A DNA stretch of 46,251 nt from an uncultured Francisellaceae bacterium. Its GTDB lineage: Bacteria > Pseudomonadota > Gammaproteobacteria > UBA6186 > Azoamicaceae. A model generated the notes under the pieces. That model was not told where the DNA came from. It was given only the letters and a program-made list of their open reading frames with translations, and made no database searches. The position numbers were made by a program, and so were the translations under genes. The DNA is taken from positions 1 to 46,251 of the forward strand of contig CAMFJH010000018.1 of assembly GCA_945956915.1 (NCBI GenBank), in the 5' to 3' direction. Positions 9,681 to 18,576 of this stretch are shown one piece after another; positions within the stretch are counted from its first letter, which is position 1, and each line of letters opens with the position of its first letter.

Positions 9681-9834
9681 GTGTTGCCTTCTTAAAAGCT
9701 TATAGAAATACCGAAGTTATATGATACATTATTTTAATCCTGTTCATTGTTTTTTGCATAGCATTGCTATAAGACATACCTCACGGAATGCGACGATACA
9801 CTAGAAAGCTGGTATTCAAAATTTTGGCTCAGGT

Positions 9835-10140
9835 CTAATTTTTGAAGTTTTCATTAAAAGATTTTTTTGATTTGGTATAATGCTTGATAAGACCATAACC
9901 ACTGATAAAACACCAGGCTATTTCTATAAGCACAGAGGCTAAATTCCACTGAAACCAAAGTGAAATTAATACCAAAATAGCACCCACCATATTTCCAAGG
10001 GAAAAACTTAGATTTTGAGCTGTACACTTTCCTGCTTGCAAAAGAAAATAATAATATAAAATCAAGAATACACCGATAATGCCCAATAAATCTGGAATAA
10101 TGTAGGTCAGATCAAATAAATGTTGTCTAAAGTAAGCCAT
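9835..10140 (-). CDS. Small membrane protein, CBU_0592 family
   Basis: The 101-residue protein has three to four hydrophobic segments (LLGIIGVFLILYYYFLL, NMVGAILVLISLWF, VLIEIAWCFISGYGLI) and a basic C-terminus. The spacing G...LL..GK......N..GA.L.L.SL......E..W..I..YG fits the small CBU_0592-type membrane family found in Coxiella and other bacteria. The biochemical role of the family is not known. It stands alone, with ~150 bases on the right and ~45 bases before the next gene on the left. Confidence 0.65.
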   Translation of the reverse strand: MAYFRQHLFDLTYIIPDLLGIIGVFLILYYYFLLQAGKCTAQNLSFSLGNMVGAILVLISLWFQWNLASVLIEIAWCFISGYGLIKHYTKSKKSFNENFKN

Positions 10141-10184
10141 TAGCTAATATAACACAATTTCACACAAAAAAACTCAAAAAATTT

Positions 10185-12059
10185 TTAATCTTTTTTATTT
10201 TTTTTTGTTGCCTTTGCATTCTGTTTTGGAAAAGAGAGATCTAATTCTTTTTCAGCAAGAGCCAACATTTTTCCTACCTCACCTTTAAATAAACTTCCTC
10301 CGATATGATGATCGTGTTTTTCATCATTTTTGTAATCATGCAGATACTGTCTGAACATTGTATCCATCAATTCAACCGAATTTTTGGGATTGTCAAACAA
10401 TATTAATAAATCGTCCAATTCGATTTTCCTGCTTTTAGCGTTCTCTAGTTTATTATGTGTATCTGCGAGTAGCGAAAATCTAAATTCTCTTTGTGTGGGT
10501 TTTTTAACACCTCCGTGTTTTGCATATTTTTCAATATAAGCATCATTAGAATCACTTAAAGTTTGTATGATTTTTTTGAGCTTAAGATGCTCTTTAGATA
10601 TGGGTAAGGGTTGTGGTTTTGCTGTTAGAGAAATTGATGGAGTTTCAGGTATTGTTGTTAAGGTGCCAGACTCATTTTGAGGAGAGATTGGCATTGTTGT
10701 GGGAGCATTTGGGACTTCAGGTAAGGATTCTATAATTTTTTTTAGTTCTTCGCTGATGCTTGATTTTGAATGCGAATCTGTAAGCTGAGACAATACCAAT
10801 TGTAAATATTGAATTTCTTCATACAGTTTTTTTAAAAATCCTTCTTTATTATGGTCTAATTTTTTGAACATTTCAGAATGATTTTTTACATACTCATGTG
10901 CCAAAGGTATTTCTGCTTGAGCTGGCTCGTTATTGATTAAATTTAGGCATATAGCATAGTAATTTTGCACCTGTAATTTTAAAAGTTGCAGATTTGGAGA
11001 TGCTACTATGGCTTCTTGTGTTACTGAAATCTGTGAATCTTGTTCTATATTTGATTGTTCTTTCAGAGCTTCTGGCCGTGCATCTTGACTCTCAGGCCCC
11101 CCAGTAAATGCTTCTAAGATTTTTAAAAACCCACTCAACATATCTCTAGTTTTTTTAATCACTTCTTCTGTTGGATTGATTTGCAGTTCCAGTAATAATG
11201 TGTACAGAACTTCATCTTTCTTCATTTTGTATTCACTGTAAGGAATTCCATACTTATTCACTTTAATTTCTTGACCTGATAATTGTAATTCAATTTCTTT
11301 TTCCAAAGTTAATTTTGAACTAATTATCTCTTGTGAAAGTGTTTGGGTTGGCAATAACTGTATAACTTCAGATGCAGCTTTTCGTAATGCAACAGAATAT
11401 TTTTCAGAAAAACTGTTAGGCTTATTTCTTGACTTATCTTTATCAAAAAAGTATATAAAGTGCAATTCGCTTTTAATATATTCAAGCAAGGTCGACGGCT
11501 CTACTTTTCCTTTTACCGCATATAGGTCTTGTAACCTTTTAGCATTTTCTATTTGTTTTTTTTGTGATTTTGATAAGCTTTGTTCCTCTTTAAATAATTC
11601 TGAATTATTGGTGACGTAGAGATTCCGTGCCTGACATATGTCTCCTATGATTATATTCAGAATTGTTAATGATATATCTTCAGCATTATCTAATGTTTTT
11701 GTAAAAGCTACTGCAGCTTCAGAATTTTCTTTATTTACAGATATTAAGTCTATCTCTTTTGCTCGTGTTATAAGTGCTTTTAACTCTTGTACTGGATCAA
11801 CAACGGCTTCATTTTCCAGTTCATCATCTGACTCCTCCTCTTCAACATCTGATTCTGATTCTTCTTGTAATGGATTTTTTAGTTTCAATTTGAGCCTATC
11901 TAAATTTGCACGAAAGTTTTGAATGTTTGAGAAAAGCATCTTATCCAAAGTCTTTGATTGTGAAATTAAGTTTAAATAAACCCAGCTTGCTTTCTCTAAT
12001 TCTTCAATTTGTTCTATAACTTTTACTTTTACTAAATCTATAGGTTCTTGGCTAGACAT
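10185..12059 (-). CDS. Hypothetical coiled-coil, effector-like protein
   Basis: I do not recognise the family. The 624-residue protein is hydrophilic and helical, with no signal peptide or membrane segment. It has an acidic cluster near residues 66-85 (EESESDVEEEESDDELENE), several coiled-coil stretches, a Pro/Thr-rich linker around residues 445-485, and a Lys-rich C-terminus (NAKATKKNKKD). The basic tail and linker-separated helical blocks resemble large proteins exported to host cells by Dot/Icm-type systems; that is inference. A start ATG at 12059 is preceded by a GAGGTG-like ribosome site. It shares direction with the two effector-like genes upstream. Confidence 0.6.
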   Translation of the reverse strand: MSSQEPIDLVKVKVIEQIEELEKASWVYLNLISQSKTLDKMLFSNIQNFRANLDRLKLKLKNPLQEESESDVEEEESDDELENEAVVDPVQELKALITRAKEIDLISVNKENSEAAVAFTKTLDNAEDISLTILNIIIGDICQARNLYVTNNSELFKEEQSLSKSQKKQIENAKRLQDLYAVKGKVEPSTLLEYIKSELHFIYFFDKDKSRNKPNSFSEKYSVALRKAASEVIQLLPTQTLSQEIISSKLTLEKEIELQLSGQEIKVNKYGIPYSEYKMKKDEVLYTLLLELQINPTEEVIKKTRDMLSGFLKILEAFTGGPESQDARPEALKEQSNIEQDSQISVTQEAIVASPNLQLLKLQVQNYYAICLNLINNEPAQAEIPLAHEYVKNHSEMFKKLDHNKEGFLKKLYEEIQYLQLVLSQLTDSHSKSSISEELKKIIESLPEVPNAPTTMPISPQNESGTLTTIPETPSISLTAKPQPLPISKEHLKLKKIIQTLSDSNDAYIEKYAKHGGVKKPTQREFRFSLLADTHNKLENAKSRKIELDDLLILFDNPKNSVELMDTMFRQYLHDYKNDEKHDHHIGGSLFKGEVGKMLALAEKELDLSFPKQNAKATKKNKKD

Positions 12060-12175
12060 TTCACACCTCGCTCATTTTCTGATAGAAGATGTCGCTGTGC
12101 AACATACCCCTTCTCAAGCATCTTCTATGTGGTTAGTGCTCTACTTAAAGAAAAAGTTCAAGTATTTTAAAATCT

Positions 12176-13975
12176 TCAATCCGGTTTTTTAAAATCGGAG
12201 TTTTTTGGCGGTAGGCTTTCAGAATCAGGGTTTTCGCTAGAAGGCGTCAACTGAGGGGGAGGGGCGACTCTAGAGCGTAGACTGGGACCAGAACGAATAC
12301 CAGATAAAAAGAGAACTGGCCGGCCTGTATTTCTTGTGGGCTCTGTGGTGGGAGTTTTTATATCTCGGCGACTGGCTCCAGCGCGGTGGGCGGGGTCATG
12401 AAAATGAAGATGAGAAGGTAAAAAACTATGCGGTCGCTTTATCTTTTTTGGTGATACTCCTATTTCTTGTGCCATATTTGCTTGCCTGGCTTTTTCCTCT
12501 TGTTCAGACTCCAATAGCGCTCGATCTATATTTGCTGCATAATTGTCTTTTGCTTCCTCTCTAAATTCGCGTATGGCTCGAAGAACTTCTTCCTCTTCGC
12601 CTGTATGAGCATTAAAAATATTTGGATCAACATTTAAGTCTACTGGCTGCTCATCTTGTTCCATCGTGCTACTAGAGGCACTAGGATCCAAGTGCAAATA
12701 AGAGCTTGTAGCAGAACTAGAGATAGAACTCAAGGACAAATCTGGTAATCTTGAAGAAGTGGCAGAACTAGAGCTAGAGCTCGAGGAGAAATCGGTGTGC
12801 AAATTAGAACTTGTAGCAGAACTAGAGGTAGAGCTTGAGGATAAATCGGCTGAGCTTGCAAATTCATTAGTTTCTGATGGTACATTTTTTTTGTTGATTA
12901 AGGGTTTTAGTGATAAAACTGCTTTTTTTACTGGCCCTTGGGTAGTTCTTACTGGCCCTGGGGTGGATGAAGGTTGTTGCGAATGAGTGCCTAAAGCTGT
13001 ATGACCCACATCTACATTTTTTTTGATTTCTTGCGAGGATTGAGTAACAGAAGAAGATTTTGGTTTGTCTCTCTCATCATCGCTGTCACTCCAGGCAGTG
13101 TCAGCCCCTGAACTCCGGTTTTTGCTAAGTTCTTTTTTCTTAGCATTTATAAAATCGTCAATCTTTCTCATCTCAACTTGTAACTTAGGTAAAACATCTT
13201 CATATTCTTTACAAGCAAATGGCTTTGCTCCTTCTATACCATGAATAACTTCTAATTTTTTGATTTTATCTTGAGTTGTCTCAATTAATTCGATTAACCC
13301 TACAATAATTGATTGTACTTCAGCAATTCCTTTTACTTCCCTTCTTAACCTTTCTACAGCCTCTCCAAATAATTGACACGGAAAAAGATTGTTGCTCATG
13401 TGCTCAAATGCAAAATACACTTTATGTTGTTTTTGAGGAAGTACACGGTTAAACTTTTCATGGCATCCATCATTTGTTCCACAAGAACTGTGACATGGAG
13501 GTCGTTCAGTAAAAATATTTACAGACACAACCTGCTCGGCAAATACGTCAGAAAAACTGGTTATATCCTCCCAAAGTTCTTTATTTGCTGCTTCCACTTG
13601 TTGTTTTTTTGTTTGACTATAATATCTTTGGTATAAGTATTTATCTAAATCTATCTTTTGCCTATCTTTTAATTTTTCACGTAATGTATTAGGGAGGCTC
13701 TCCAAATTATCAAACATCCAGTTAATAGCTTTTGCCATTAAAATCGGCTCTGAGTGAATACTATTATTACTAGCAGAAGAGTGCTCAAATATTAATGGAC
13801 CCTTATCTGTGTTTACTTGCATACTGATACTTGCTCGATTACCCATGAGCTCTTCGGTCCATTCAGCGTTTCTAATAGCATCTTCACGTTTTCTCCATGC
13901 TTGTTGCATTAGAGATTCAACTAATCTACCTTCTGAAGAAGCTCTCGAATAATCAACTTTTTTAGGTATTGGCAT
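12176..13975 (-). CDS. Deaminase-like protein with Ser-rich repeat tail
   Basis: The 599-residue protein has an N-terminal region resembling the cytidine-deaminase fold of polymorphic toxins: a HSE motif (H74-S75-E76, followed by a helix) and, after ~80 residues, a strand plus FTERPPCHSSCG with C161 and C165. In the family, His and two Cys bind zinc and Glu moves protons. Here the Cys pair is spaced C-x3-C rather than the usual C-x2-C, and C171 follows closely. Middle parts are coiled coil (~205-290). Residues ~370-435 hold three copies of a Ser-rich unit built on SSSATSS. There is no signal peptide. A host-directed effector is plausible. The deaminase call is motif-based only. Confidence 0.5.
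   Translation of the reverse strand: MPIPKKVDYSRASSEGRLVESLMQQAWRKREDAIRNAEWTEELMGNRASISMQVNTDKGPLIFEHSSASNNSIHSEPILMAKAINWMFDNLESLPNTLREKLKDRQKIDLDKYLYQRYYSQTKKQQVEAANKELWEDITSFSDVFAEQVVSVNIFTERPPCHSSCGTNDGCHEKFNRVLPQKQHKVYFAFEHMSNNLFPCQLFGEAVERLRREVKGIAEVQSIIVGLIELIETTQDKIKKLEVIHGIEGAKPFACKEYEDVLPKLQVEMRKIDDFINAKKKELSKNRSSGADTAWSDSDDERDKPKSSSVTQSSQEIKKNVDVGHTALGTHSQQPSSTPGPVRTTQGPVKKAVLSLKPLINKKNVPSETNEFASSADLSSSSTSSSATSSNLHTDFSSSSSSSSATSSRLPDLSLSSISSSATSSYLHLDPSASSSTMEQDEQPVDLNVDPNIFNAHTGEEEEVLRAIREFREEAKDNYAANIDRALLESEQEEKARQANMAQEIGVSPKKIKRPHSFLPSHLHFHDPAHRAGASRRDIKTPTTEPTRNTGRPVLFLSGIRSGPSLRSRVAPPPQLTPSSENPDSESLPPKNSDFKKPD
12680..12860. repeat. Three tandem copies of a Ser-codon-rich unit
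   Basis: Inside the deaminase-like gene, a ~66-base unit encoding a Ser-rich segment with SSSATSS recurs three times with small changes (minus-strand coding). It forms a low-complexity protein linker and is a likely place for length change by slippage. Confidence 0.55.
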
Positions 13976-14247
13976 AATTCAGCTCTCCACCTTATCTTTT
14001 ATATAGGTTTGAGTATAATTTTCTTTTTTAGTTCAATATTTATTTAGTTTTATAGCAGCACTTCAAAATTTAAGGGTATGTACTCTCGAATTTAAGCAGG
14101 AAATTATGAAGTTGATGGTTCTATTCATCATTGGTTTGAAGAGAGGGAGGGCATAGATGCACTCTATTGGTTTTCATACTTCAATTTTTTAACAAAACTA
14201 TTCTCTTAAAATTGATGTTTGCTTTTACCATTATATATTTTTAAAAA

Positions 14248-15246
14248 TTATCTTTGTTTGGGCATGCTACTCTGGTCACTATTATCCTTTCTTTCTGGTA
14301 TATTCTGTAATTGAACGCTCTGGATCATGGGTCGGGCAATTGAATTTCCGTTTAATTCTAAATGCATTCGTTTATTAGCTAAAGCACATGCCTCTATACA
14401 ATCATCATCAATTTGATTAAAACCCAGAAGCAGCCTTGTTAATTTTTGACCACTGAATAAAGCAACTGCTCCCTCATTTTTAATTTTATTTCCCGAAAGC
14501 GAGAGTGTTCTTAAATTTAGAAGTCTTGCTAGCGCCGTAGCTCCCTCATCCCCGATATTATTTTCATTTAAATTAAGTTCCTCCAAGCGAGTACACTTAG
14601 AAGCAATTTCTATCGCCCCATCATCTTTAAGCATGGTATTAGACAAATCAAATGTTATCAAATGATCAGAAGTTAAACCTTTATTTATTCTTCCGTTTAG
14701 CGGATTGTAAGACAAATTAAGGTGTTCCAAGACCTTATTGCCAAATAATTGACTTGGCAAATCCCCTGTAAGTCGATTATTAGACAAGTCTAATTTTTTT
14801 AATTTTGGATTCAAAAACAAAGCATTAGCACCTTCGTCATCAATTCCACAGCTAGATGCGGAAAGCTCTACTATCGTTTCATTATTAGAAAATGGAATAA
14901 TACCCTTTCTAATGGGGTTGTCATTTAATATTAACGTTGTAAACCTACTGGTCGCAAAAGCAGCTGCTCCCATCTCACCTATGCTATTACCAATAACATT
15001 TACAGTATGCAGCTTGCTACGATCATTTTGCCCTATAGTAGATAATGCAATCGCACCTTCATCACCTATGCAGTTATCAGATAAGAAAAGAGTAGTAATA
15101 TGTTCATTATTTCTCAACGCATCGGCTAACTCCACGGCGTCGCTTTCTCCACACTCCGTGCCTTCAAGATGTAAGCTTGCATCTACAAATTTATTGGAAC
15201 GGATATCCTCTAACAATTTTCCGTAAACTTTCATAAAGTTAGGCAT
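14248..15246 (-). CDS. Leucine-rich-repeat protein (ribonuclease-inhibitor type)
   Basis: The 332-residue protein consists of about nine to ten leucine-rich repeats of the 24-28-residue type found in ribonuclease inhibitor and NLR proteins (examples: LFLSDNCIGDEGAIAL, LNLNENNIGDEGATAL, LSLSGNKIKNEGAVAL). A short N-terminal helix precedes them and a ~30-residue polar tail follows. Such domains bind other proteins. No signal peptide is seen. A related repeat protein ends at position 619. In an intracellular bacterium this suggests a host-interacting effector, which is inference. The 13976-14247 gap before it holds no gene that I can support. Confidence 0.8.
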   Translation of the reverse strand: MPNFMKVYGKLLEDIRSNKFVDASLHLEGTECGESDAVELADALRNNEHITTLFLSDNCIGDEGAIALSTIGQNDRSKLHTVNVIGNSIGEMGAAAFATSRFTTLILNDNPIRKGIIPFSNNETIVELSASSCGIDDEGANALFLNPKLKKLDLSNNRLTGDLPSQLFGNKVLEHLNLSYNPLNGRINKGLTSDHLITFDLSNTMLKDDGAIEIASKCTRLEELNLNENNIGDEGATALARLLNLRTLSLSGNKIKNEGAVALFSGQKLTRLLLGFNQIDDDCIEACALANKRMHLELNGNSIARPMIQSVQLQNIPERKDNSDQSSMPKQR

Positions 15247-15368
15247 AGCTGTATCTCCCCATAAAATCTTTCAAATATTTTATTAAATTATATGCTAAAA
15301 TTATTAATTTAGGCAATAAACTTGTTTTCGCATATTTCGAACACAAAATTAATAAAAAATTTTATAGC

Positions 15369-15432
15369 AAGAGGAATGTCACCCCATACACTAATGCTTT
15401 TACAATATCTTTAGGATCGGTTAATTTTAATG
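15369..15432 (-). pseudogene. Decayed fragment of an AAA ATPase gene
   Basis: This stretch is nearly identical in base sequence to 16549-16613 inside the intact ATPase gene (shared blocks CCCCATACACTA, ATGCTTTTAC, ATATCTTTAGGATC, GTTAATTTTA). It encodes the segment equivalent to KLTDPKDIVKAYSVWGGIP. No longer frame surrounds it. It is a relic of a second, mostly deleted copy. The rest of 15247-15736 holds a small palindrome (GGTAAA-CAT-TTTACC, 15515-15529) and no gene that I can support. Confidence 0.75.
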
Positions 15433-15736
15433 AGGGTCTGATTATTCCGGCATTTAAAGTATGCATATTCAAAACAGTGTAAAATGATACAGGTCAATAC
15501 TGGAAATTGGCAGGGTAAACATTTTACCAAATAAATTATCCATTTTAATTTTGGGAGTGTGCTATGCAATTAATGAATGGTAGATTATCAAAAATCTTTA
15601 CTTTTTCTAAAAACAATCGCTTCTGACACCGCCCGTTATAAGAAACTTGCAAAATGATGAGCATTGTAATAACCCATATAAAATTATTCTTGATTTTAGC
15701 ACAACGCTTGTCTTTTTGCGACAGAAGCAGTATTAG

Positions 15737-17152
15737 CTAAAAGATATGAGGTGTATGAAAAATCACATCTTCAGCATCGAAAATATAAACATTTTTTGGC
15801 CATTGCATTTTAACTTTAGGCTTTTCTGGAATAAATAATATATAATAAACAGTCATATCTTCTGTAATAGGATAGGGTGTGCCTTTAGCTATTAATTGAG
15901 AAAGTACCTCTTGTAAAAAAGCGACAGAGGGCACTTTTTCAGTCCATTTGGCTTCGCCCACTAGTAATATTTTTTTACTAAAAGCTTTAGCAACAACATC
16001 CCATTCGGGGCCATTGCCATGCCAAAACCGTTGGGCAGGCTCAAAGATAATATTATCTAGTTTTGTACTGAGATGAGAAATAGCAGTACGACACAGCTCT
16101 TCCCAGGTTTGGTTTATAAGAGTAGGTAAAGTATCTTGTAACCATAAGAGTCGTGCTTGCTTACCCACTTGGGTCAACACACTTCTTTTTTTGGCAACAG
16201 CACCATACCAAAATCTTAAGAACGGATCTTTAATTTTATATAAAGCTCGCTTTATCACTACTTCTGGAATACCAAAAGGTATCTCTTTCTCAATGAATTG
16301 TAGTTCTCTTAAACGTTCTAAAGGACGTGCTAAAGAAGTCGCCGGTTGCCCTAAACGGCCTGCAATTTCAGATAAACGATGTACACCTAGGCCGATAACA
16401 TCTAAAATAGGGCGTAAGGCAGTAGCAGGAGGAGCTTCCTCTAGTAATAAACGAGGCGGTTCATCGTGCAATATACCTTGGGGATCTAACGCTAAGGCTT
16501 CGACAGCTTCTAAAAGATTTTTTCCATAGGGAGCGGCTAATTCCCAATAACGAGGAATGCCTCCCCATACACTATATGCTTTTACGATATCTTTAGGATC
16601 TGTTAATTTTAGTGCCTCTTTTAAATAAGCCGGATCAATAGGTGCAAGTTTAATGATTTCTTTAGCACGACCATACAATGGTTCTTTAGCGTCTAATACC
16701 AAACCCTGCATTAGTCGTTGGCTAGATCCACAAATAGCGACTATCAGCTTAGCAGGAGGGGCTAAGTGATCAATAAAACGTTGTAAAATACTGGGTAATT
16801 CAGGCGAAGTGGTTACTAGGTAAGGGAATTCATCCATTACTAAAGGCCCGCGCCAACCAATAGTCATGACTTCTTTGGCTAAGCGTTCAAATAAAATGCC
16901 CCAATCTGGATATTCAATTTGTGCAAACCCTGGCAATTGTTGTTCTAAGGCCAGGCTAAAATATCTTCTTTGTACGGTAGCTGCTGACTCGTCGGCAACC
17001 CAGTACACGCTATTTTGTGATTGCAACCATTCCAACAATAATCGGGTTTTGCCGATCCTTCTTCTACCCCAAATCACTACAAAAGAAGACTCTTCCTGTT
17101 CGGAGATTCTATTTAATCGAGTCAATTCTGTAGTACGATTTAAAAATAACAT
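15737..17152 (-). CDS. Archaeal-type AAA ATPase with DUF234 C-terminus
   Basis: The ~471-residue protein begins at an ATG at 17152 (MLFLNRTTELTRLNRI), the usual N-terminus of this family (PF01637 ATPase plus PF03008/DUF234). It shows a Walker A motif (GRRRIGKTR), a Walker B-like segment (LVMDEFPYL), the sensor region (LIVAICGSSQRLMQG), a winged-helix block (LGQPATSLARPLERL) and a restriction-nuclease-like C-terminus (EWDVVAKAF...LLVGEAKW). The family is widespread in mobile regions; its function is unclear, although the C-terminal part resembles PD-(D/E)xK nucleases. An in-frame extension to 17251 would run through the palindrome and is not family-like. A 64-base relic of a second copy lies at 15369-15432. 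Confidence 0.85.
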   Translation of the reverse strand: MLFLNRTTELTRLNRISEQEESSFVVIWGRRRIGKTRLLLEWLQSQNSVYWVADESAATVQRRYFSLALEQQLPGFAQIEYPDWGILFERLAKEVMTIGWRGPLVMDEFPYLVTTSPELPSILQRFIDHLAPPAKLIVAICGSSQRLMQGLVLDAKEPLYGRAKEIIKLAPIDPAYLKEALKLTDPKDIVKAYSVWGGIPRYWELAAPYGKNLLEAVEALALDPQGILHDEPPRLLLEEAPPATALRPILDVIGLGVHRLSEIAGRLGQPATSLARPLERLRELQFIEKEIPFGIPEVVIKRALYKIKDPFLRFWYGAVAKKRSVLTQVGKQARLLWLQDTLPTLINQTWEELCRTAISHLSTKLDNIIFEPAQRFWHGNGPEWDVVAKAFSKKILLVGEAKWTEKVPSVAFLQEVLSQLIAKGTPYPITEDMTVYYILFIPEKPKVKMQWPKNVYIFDAEDVIFHTPHIF

Positions 17153-17159
17153 ATTTATT

Positions 17160-17209
17160 ATTATGCAGATAAACATTATGCTTGTCAACATAATGTTTAT
17201 CTGCATAAT
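17160..17209. repeat. Perfect palindrome, 21-bp arms, at the ATPase start
   Basis: Arms at 17160-17180 and 17189-17209 are exact reverse complements, separated by CTTGTCAA. The palindrome ends 7 bases before the ATPase start codon on the minus strand, where a ribosome site would be. It could be an operator, a strong leader hairpin that limits translation, or a small mobile-element end. Confidence 0.85.
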
Positions 17210-17412
17210 GTTGAAATTATACGTGTAAAAGCGCTTTTTAATAGGTAACATTTAAAAACGTATATATTTCATATTTGGTACCGATAATGGTGATTAACGC
17301 GCAAATTTATATTTATTTGCATATACATATATATACTATATAATAGTAAATATATTGAAACATGTATTTTAAGAGGGTTTGATTCATATAACTGGATTAT
17401 GTATAGCATTTT

Positions 17413-17450
17413 GAATTAATTGTATTAATTCTGCCACAACTTGTGGCAGA
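17413..17450. repeat. Two adjoining hairpins between ATPase and toxin-antitoxin genes
   Basis: GAATTAAT-TGT-ATTAATTC (17413-17431) is followed directly by TCTGCCAC-AACTT-GTGGCAGA (17430-17450). Both stems are perfect. No T-run follows the GC-rich stem on either strand, so it is not a clear terminator. The surrounding gap 17210-17510 is AT-rich and otherwise empty. Confidence 0.6.
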
Positions 17451-17510
17451 GTTCATTAATAGCAGTTTCCTATAGGCCCCGAATATTTAGAAGAACATGC
17501 TAAAGTTGTG

Positions 17511-17538
17511 TGTACAAATGTACGGAATGTGCTATACT
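17511..17538 (+). promoter_or_regulatory. Probable tacAT promoter and overlapping operator
   Basis: TGTACA (17511-17516), a 16-base spacer and TATACT (17533-17538) form a plausible promoter 32 bases before the antitoxin start. A GTAC-AAAT-GTAC inverted repeat overlaps the -35 box, a place where the antitoxin-toxin complex could bind to repress itself, as is known for this type of system. Confidence 0.5.
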
Positions 17539-17569
17539 AATATTTAAGCTTAGGTGTGAGGGTAATATA

Positions 17570-17938
17570 ATGCGCAGAAAAATTGCAAGTGCACGAATAG
17601 ATATGAGAACTACAGCTCAAAATAAATATTTTTTAGAATTAGCTGCTTTCATTGGTGGGTATGATAGTTTATCAGATTTTATGGTGAAAGCCTCTGAAAG
17701 TAAGGCTAAAGAAGTTTTTGATGCGGTAGATGATTCAAGAGAACTATCTGCGAAGGATCGTGATTTGTTGTTACATTTTTTAGAGAATTCACCAGAACCT
17801 AATGAAAAATTGAAAGCTGCTTATCAAAAAGTACTTGCCATGTACCAAATAGATGAAAATAATCAGGCTGTCTATAATATACCTTCCTATTTGCTTAAAA
17901 ACCAGGATAATGTGAAAACACAAGGGCGTACTAAATGA
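17570..17938 (+). CDS. DUF1778 (TacA-type) antitoxin
   Basis: The ATG at 17570 follows GTGAGGGTAA, so the protein has 122 residues. The N-terminal ~50 residues form the ribbon-helix-helix DNA-binding domain of the DUF1778/TacA family (ARIDMRTTAQNKYFLELAAFIGG-YDSLSDFMVKAS). The C-terminal part would wrap and block the acetyltransferase toxin encoded next. The stop overlaps the toxin start (ATGA), the standard arrangement. It is longer than usual antitoxins of this family (~90 residues) because of a C-terminal Gln/Asn-rich extension. Confidence 0.85.
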   Translation: MRRKIASARIDMRTTAQNKYFLELAAFIGGYDSLSDFMVKASESKAKEVFDAVDDSRELSAKDRDLLLHFLENSPEPNEKLKAAYQKVLAMYQIDENNQAVYNIPSYLLKNQDNVKTQGRTK

Positions 17939-18468
17939 GAATAATCTTTGAAGTGTTGGATAAGGATAAACACAACAGGGATAATTTTGATTGTGGTGCA
18001 AAGGAATTAAATGATTTTCTCCAGAATCAGGCTAATCAGAGGCAAAAAAAACATAATGCTGTAACTCATGTAGCTATAGATATAGATGCTAAGAATGAAC
18101 CAAAAATAATCTATGGGTATTATACCATTAGTAATTATTCTATTGAATTTAGTATGTTACCTCCTGTTGATGCAAAAAAAGCGCCTCAGAAAGAAAAAGT
18201 ACCTTGTTTGAAACTTGGTAGACTTGCCCGTAATAAATTATATACCAATGCGGGTTTCGGAAAAATTATTTTGCAAGAAGTTTTTAAAGAAGCAATTTCA
18301 TTATCTTCAAGAGTGGGTATTTATCTTATTGATGTTGACATTTTAAATGAAGAAGTTGGTGATTTTTATAGAAATTACGGTTTCAAAGAGTTTTTAGATG
18401 ATAAAAAACATATGTTTATCACTATGGAAACGGTTAAAAAACTTTTTAAAGAAAATTTAAATCTATAA
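17935..18468 (+). CDS. GNAT acetyltransferase toxin (TacT-type)
   Basis: TacT toxins acetylate the amino group of charged tRNA and stop translation. The 177-residue protein has the family features: an N-terminal DCGAKELNDFL segment (~residues 20-30), a LKLGRLARNKLYTNAGFGKIIL block (~90-110) that forms the acetyl-CoA pyrophosphate loop, and FYRNYGF near residue 143 with the conserved Tyr. The loop reads TNAGFG rather than the commoner QGQGLG, so CoA binding may be weaker. It overlaps the antitoxin gene by four bases and would be expressed with it. Confidence 0.88.
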   Translation: MRIIFEVLDKDKHNRDNFDCGAKELNDFLQNQANQRQKKHNAVTHVAIDIDAKNEPKIIYGYYTISNYSIEFSMLPPVDAKKAPQKEKVPCLKLGRLARNKLYTNAGFGKIILQEVFKEAISLSSRVGIYLIDVDILNEEVGDFYRNYGFKEFLDDKKHMFITMETVKKLFKENLNL

Positions 18469-18576
18469 AATAGTTTATGATGAAGATGCGTATGATTGGG
18501 AATACTCTATTAAATATAAACAGTTATACTCTGCACACCTCTTCATACAAATATGGAATAAGGAAGGTAAAAGAAT

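Noticed and set aside
12334..12986. Two + strand frames over the Ser-rich part of the deaminase-like gene
   Set aside because: They are complements of biased Ser/Asp codons and lack a ribosome site.
10185..15246. Antiphage defence island
   Set aside because: The three genes lack nuclease, helicase or known defence motifs; effector-like features are stronger.
17153..17251. N-terminal extension of the AAA ATPase through the palindrome
   Set aside because: Known members of the family begin at the equivalent of MLFLNR; the extension is a translation of the inverted repeat and has no domain.
17430..17450. Rho-independent terminator
   Set aside because: The stem is good, but no T-run follows on either strand, so it is listed only as a hairpin.
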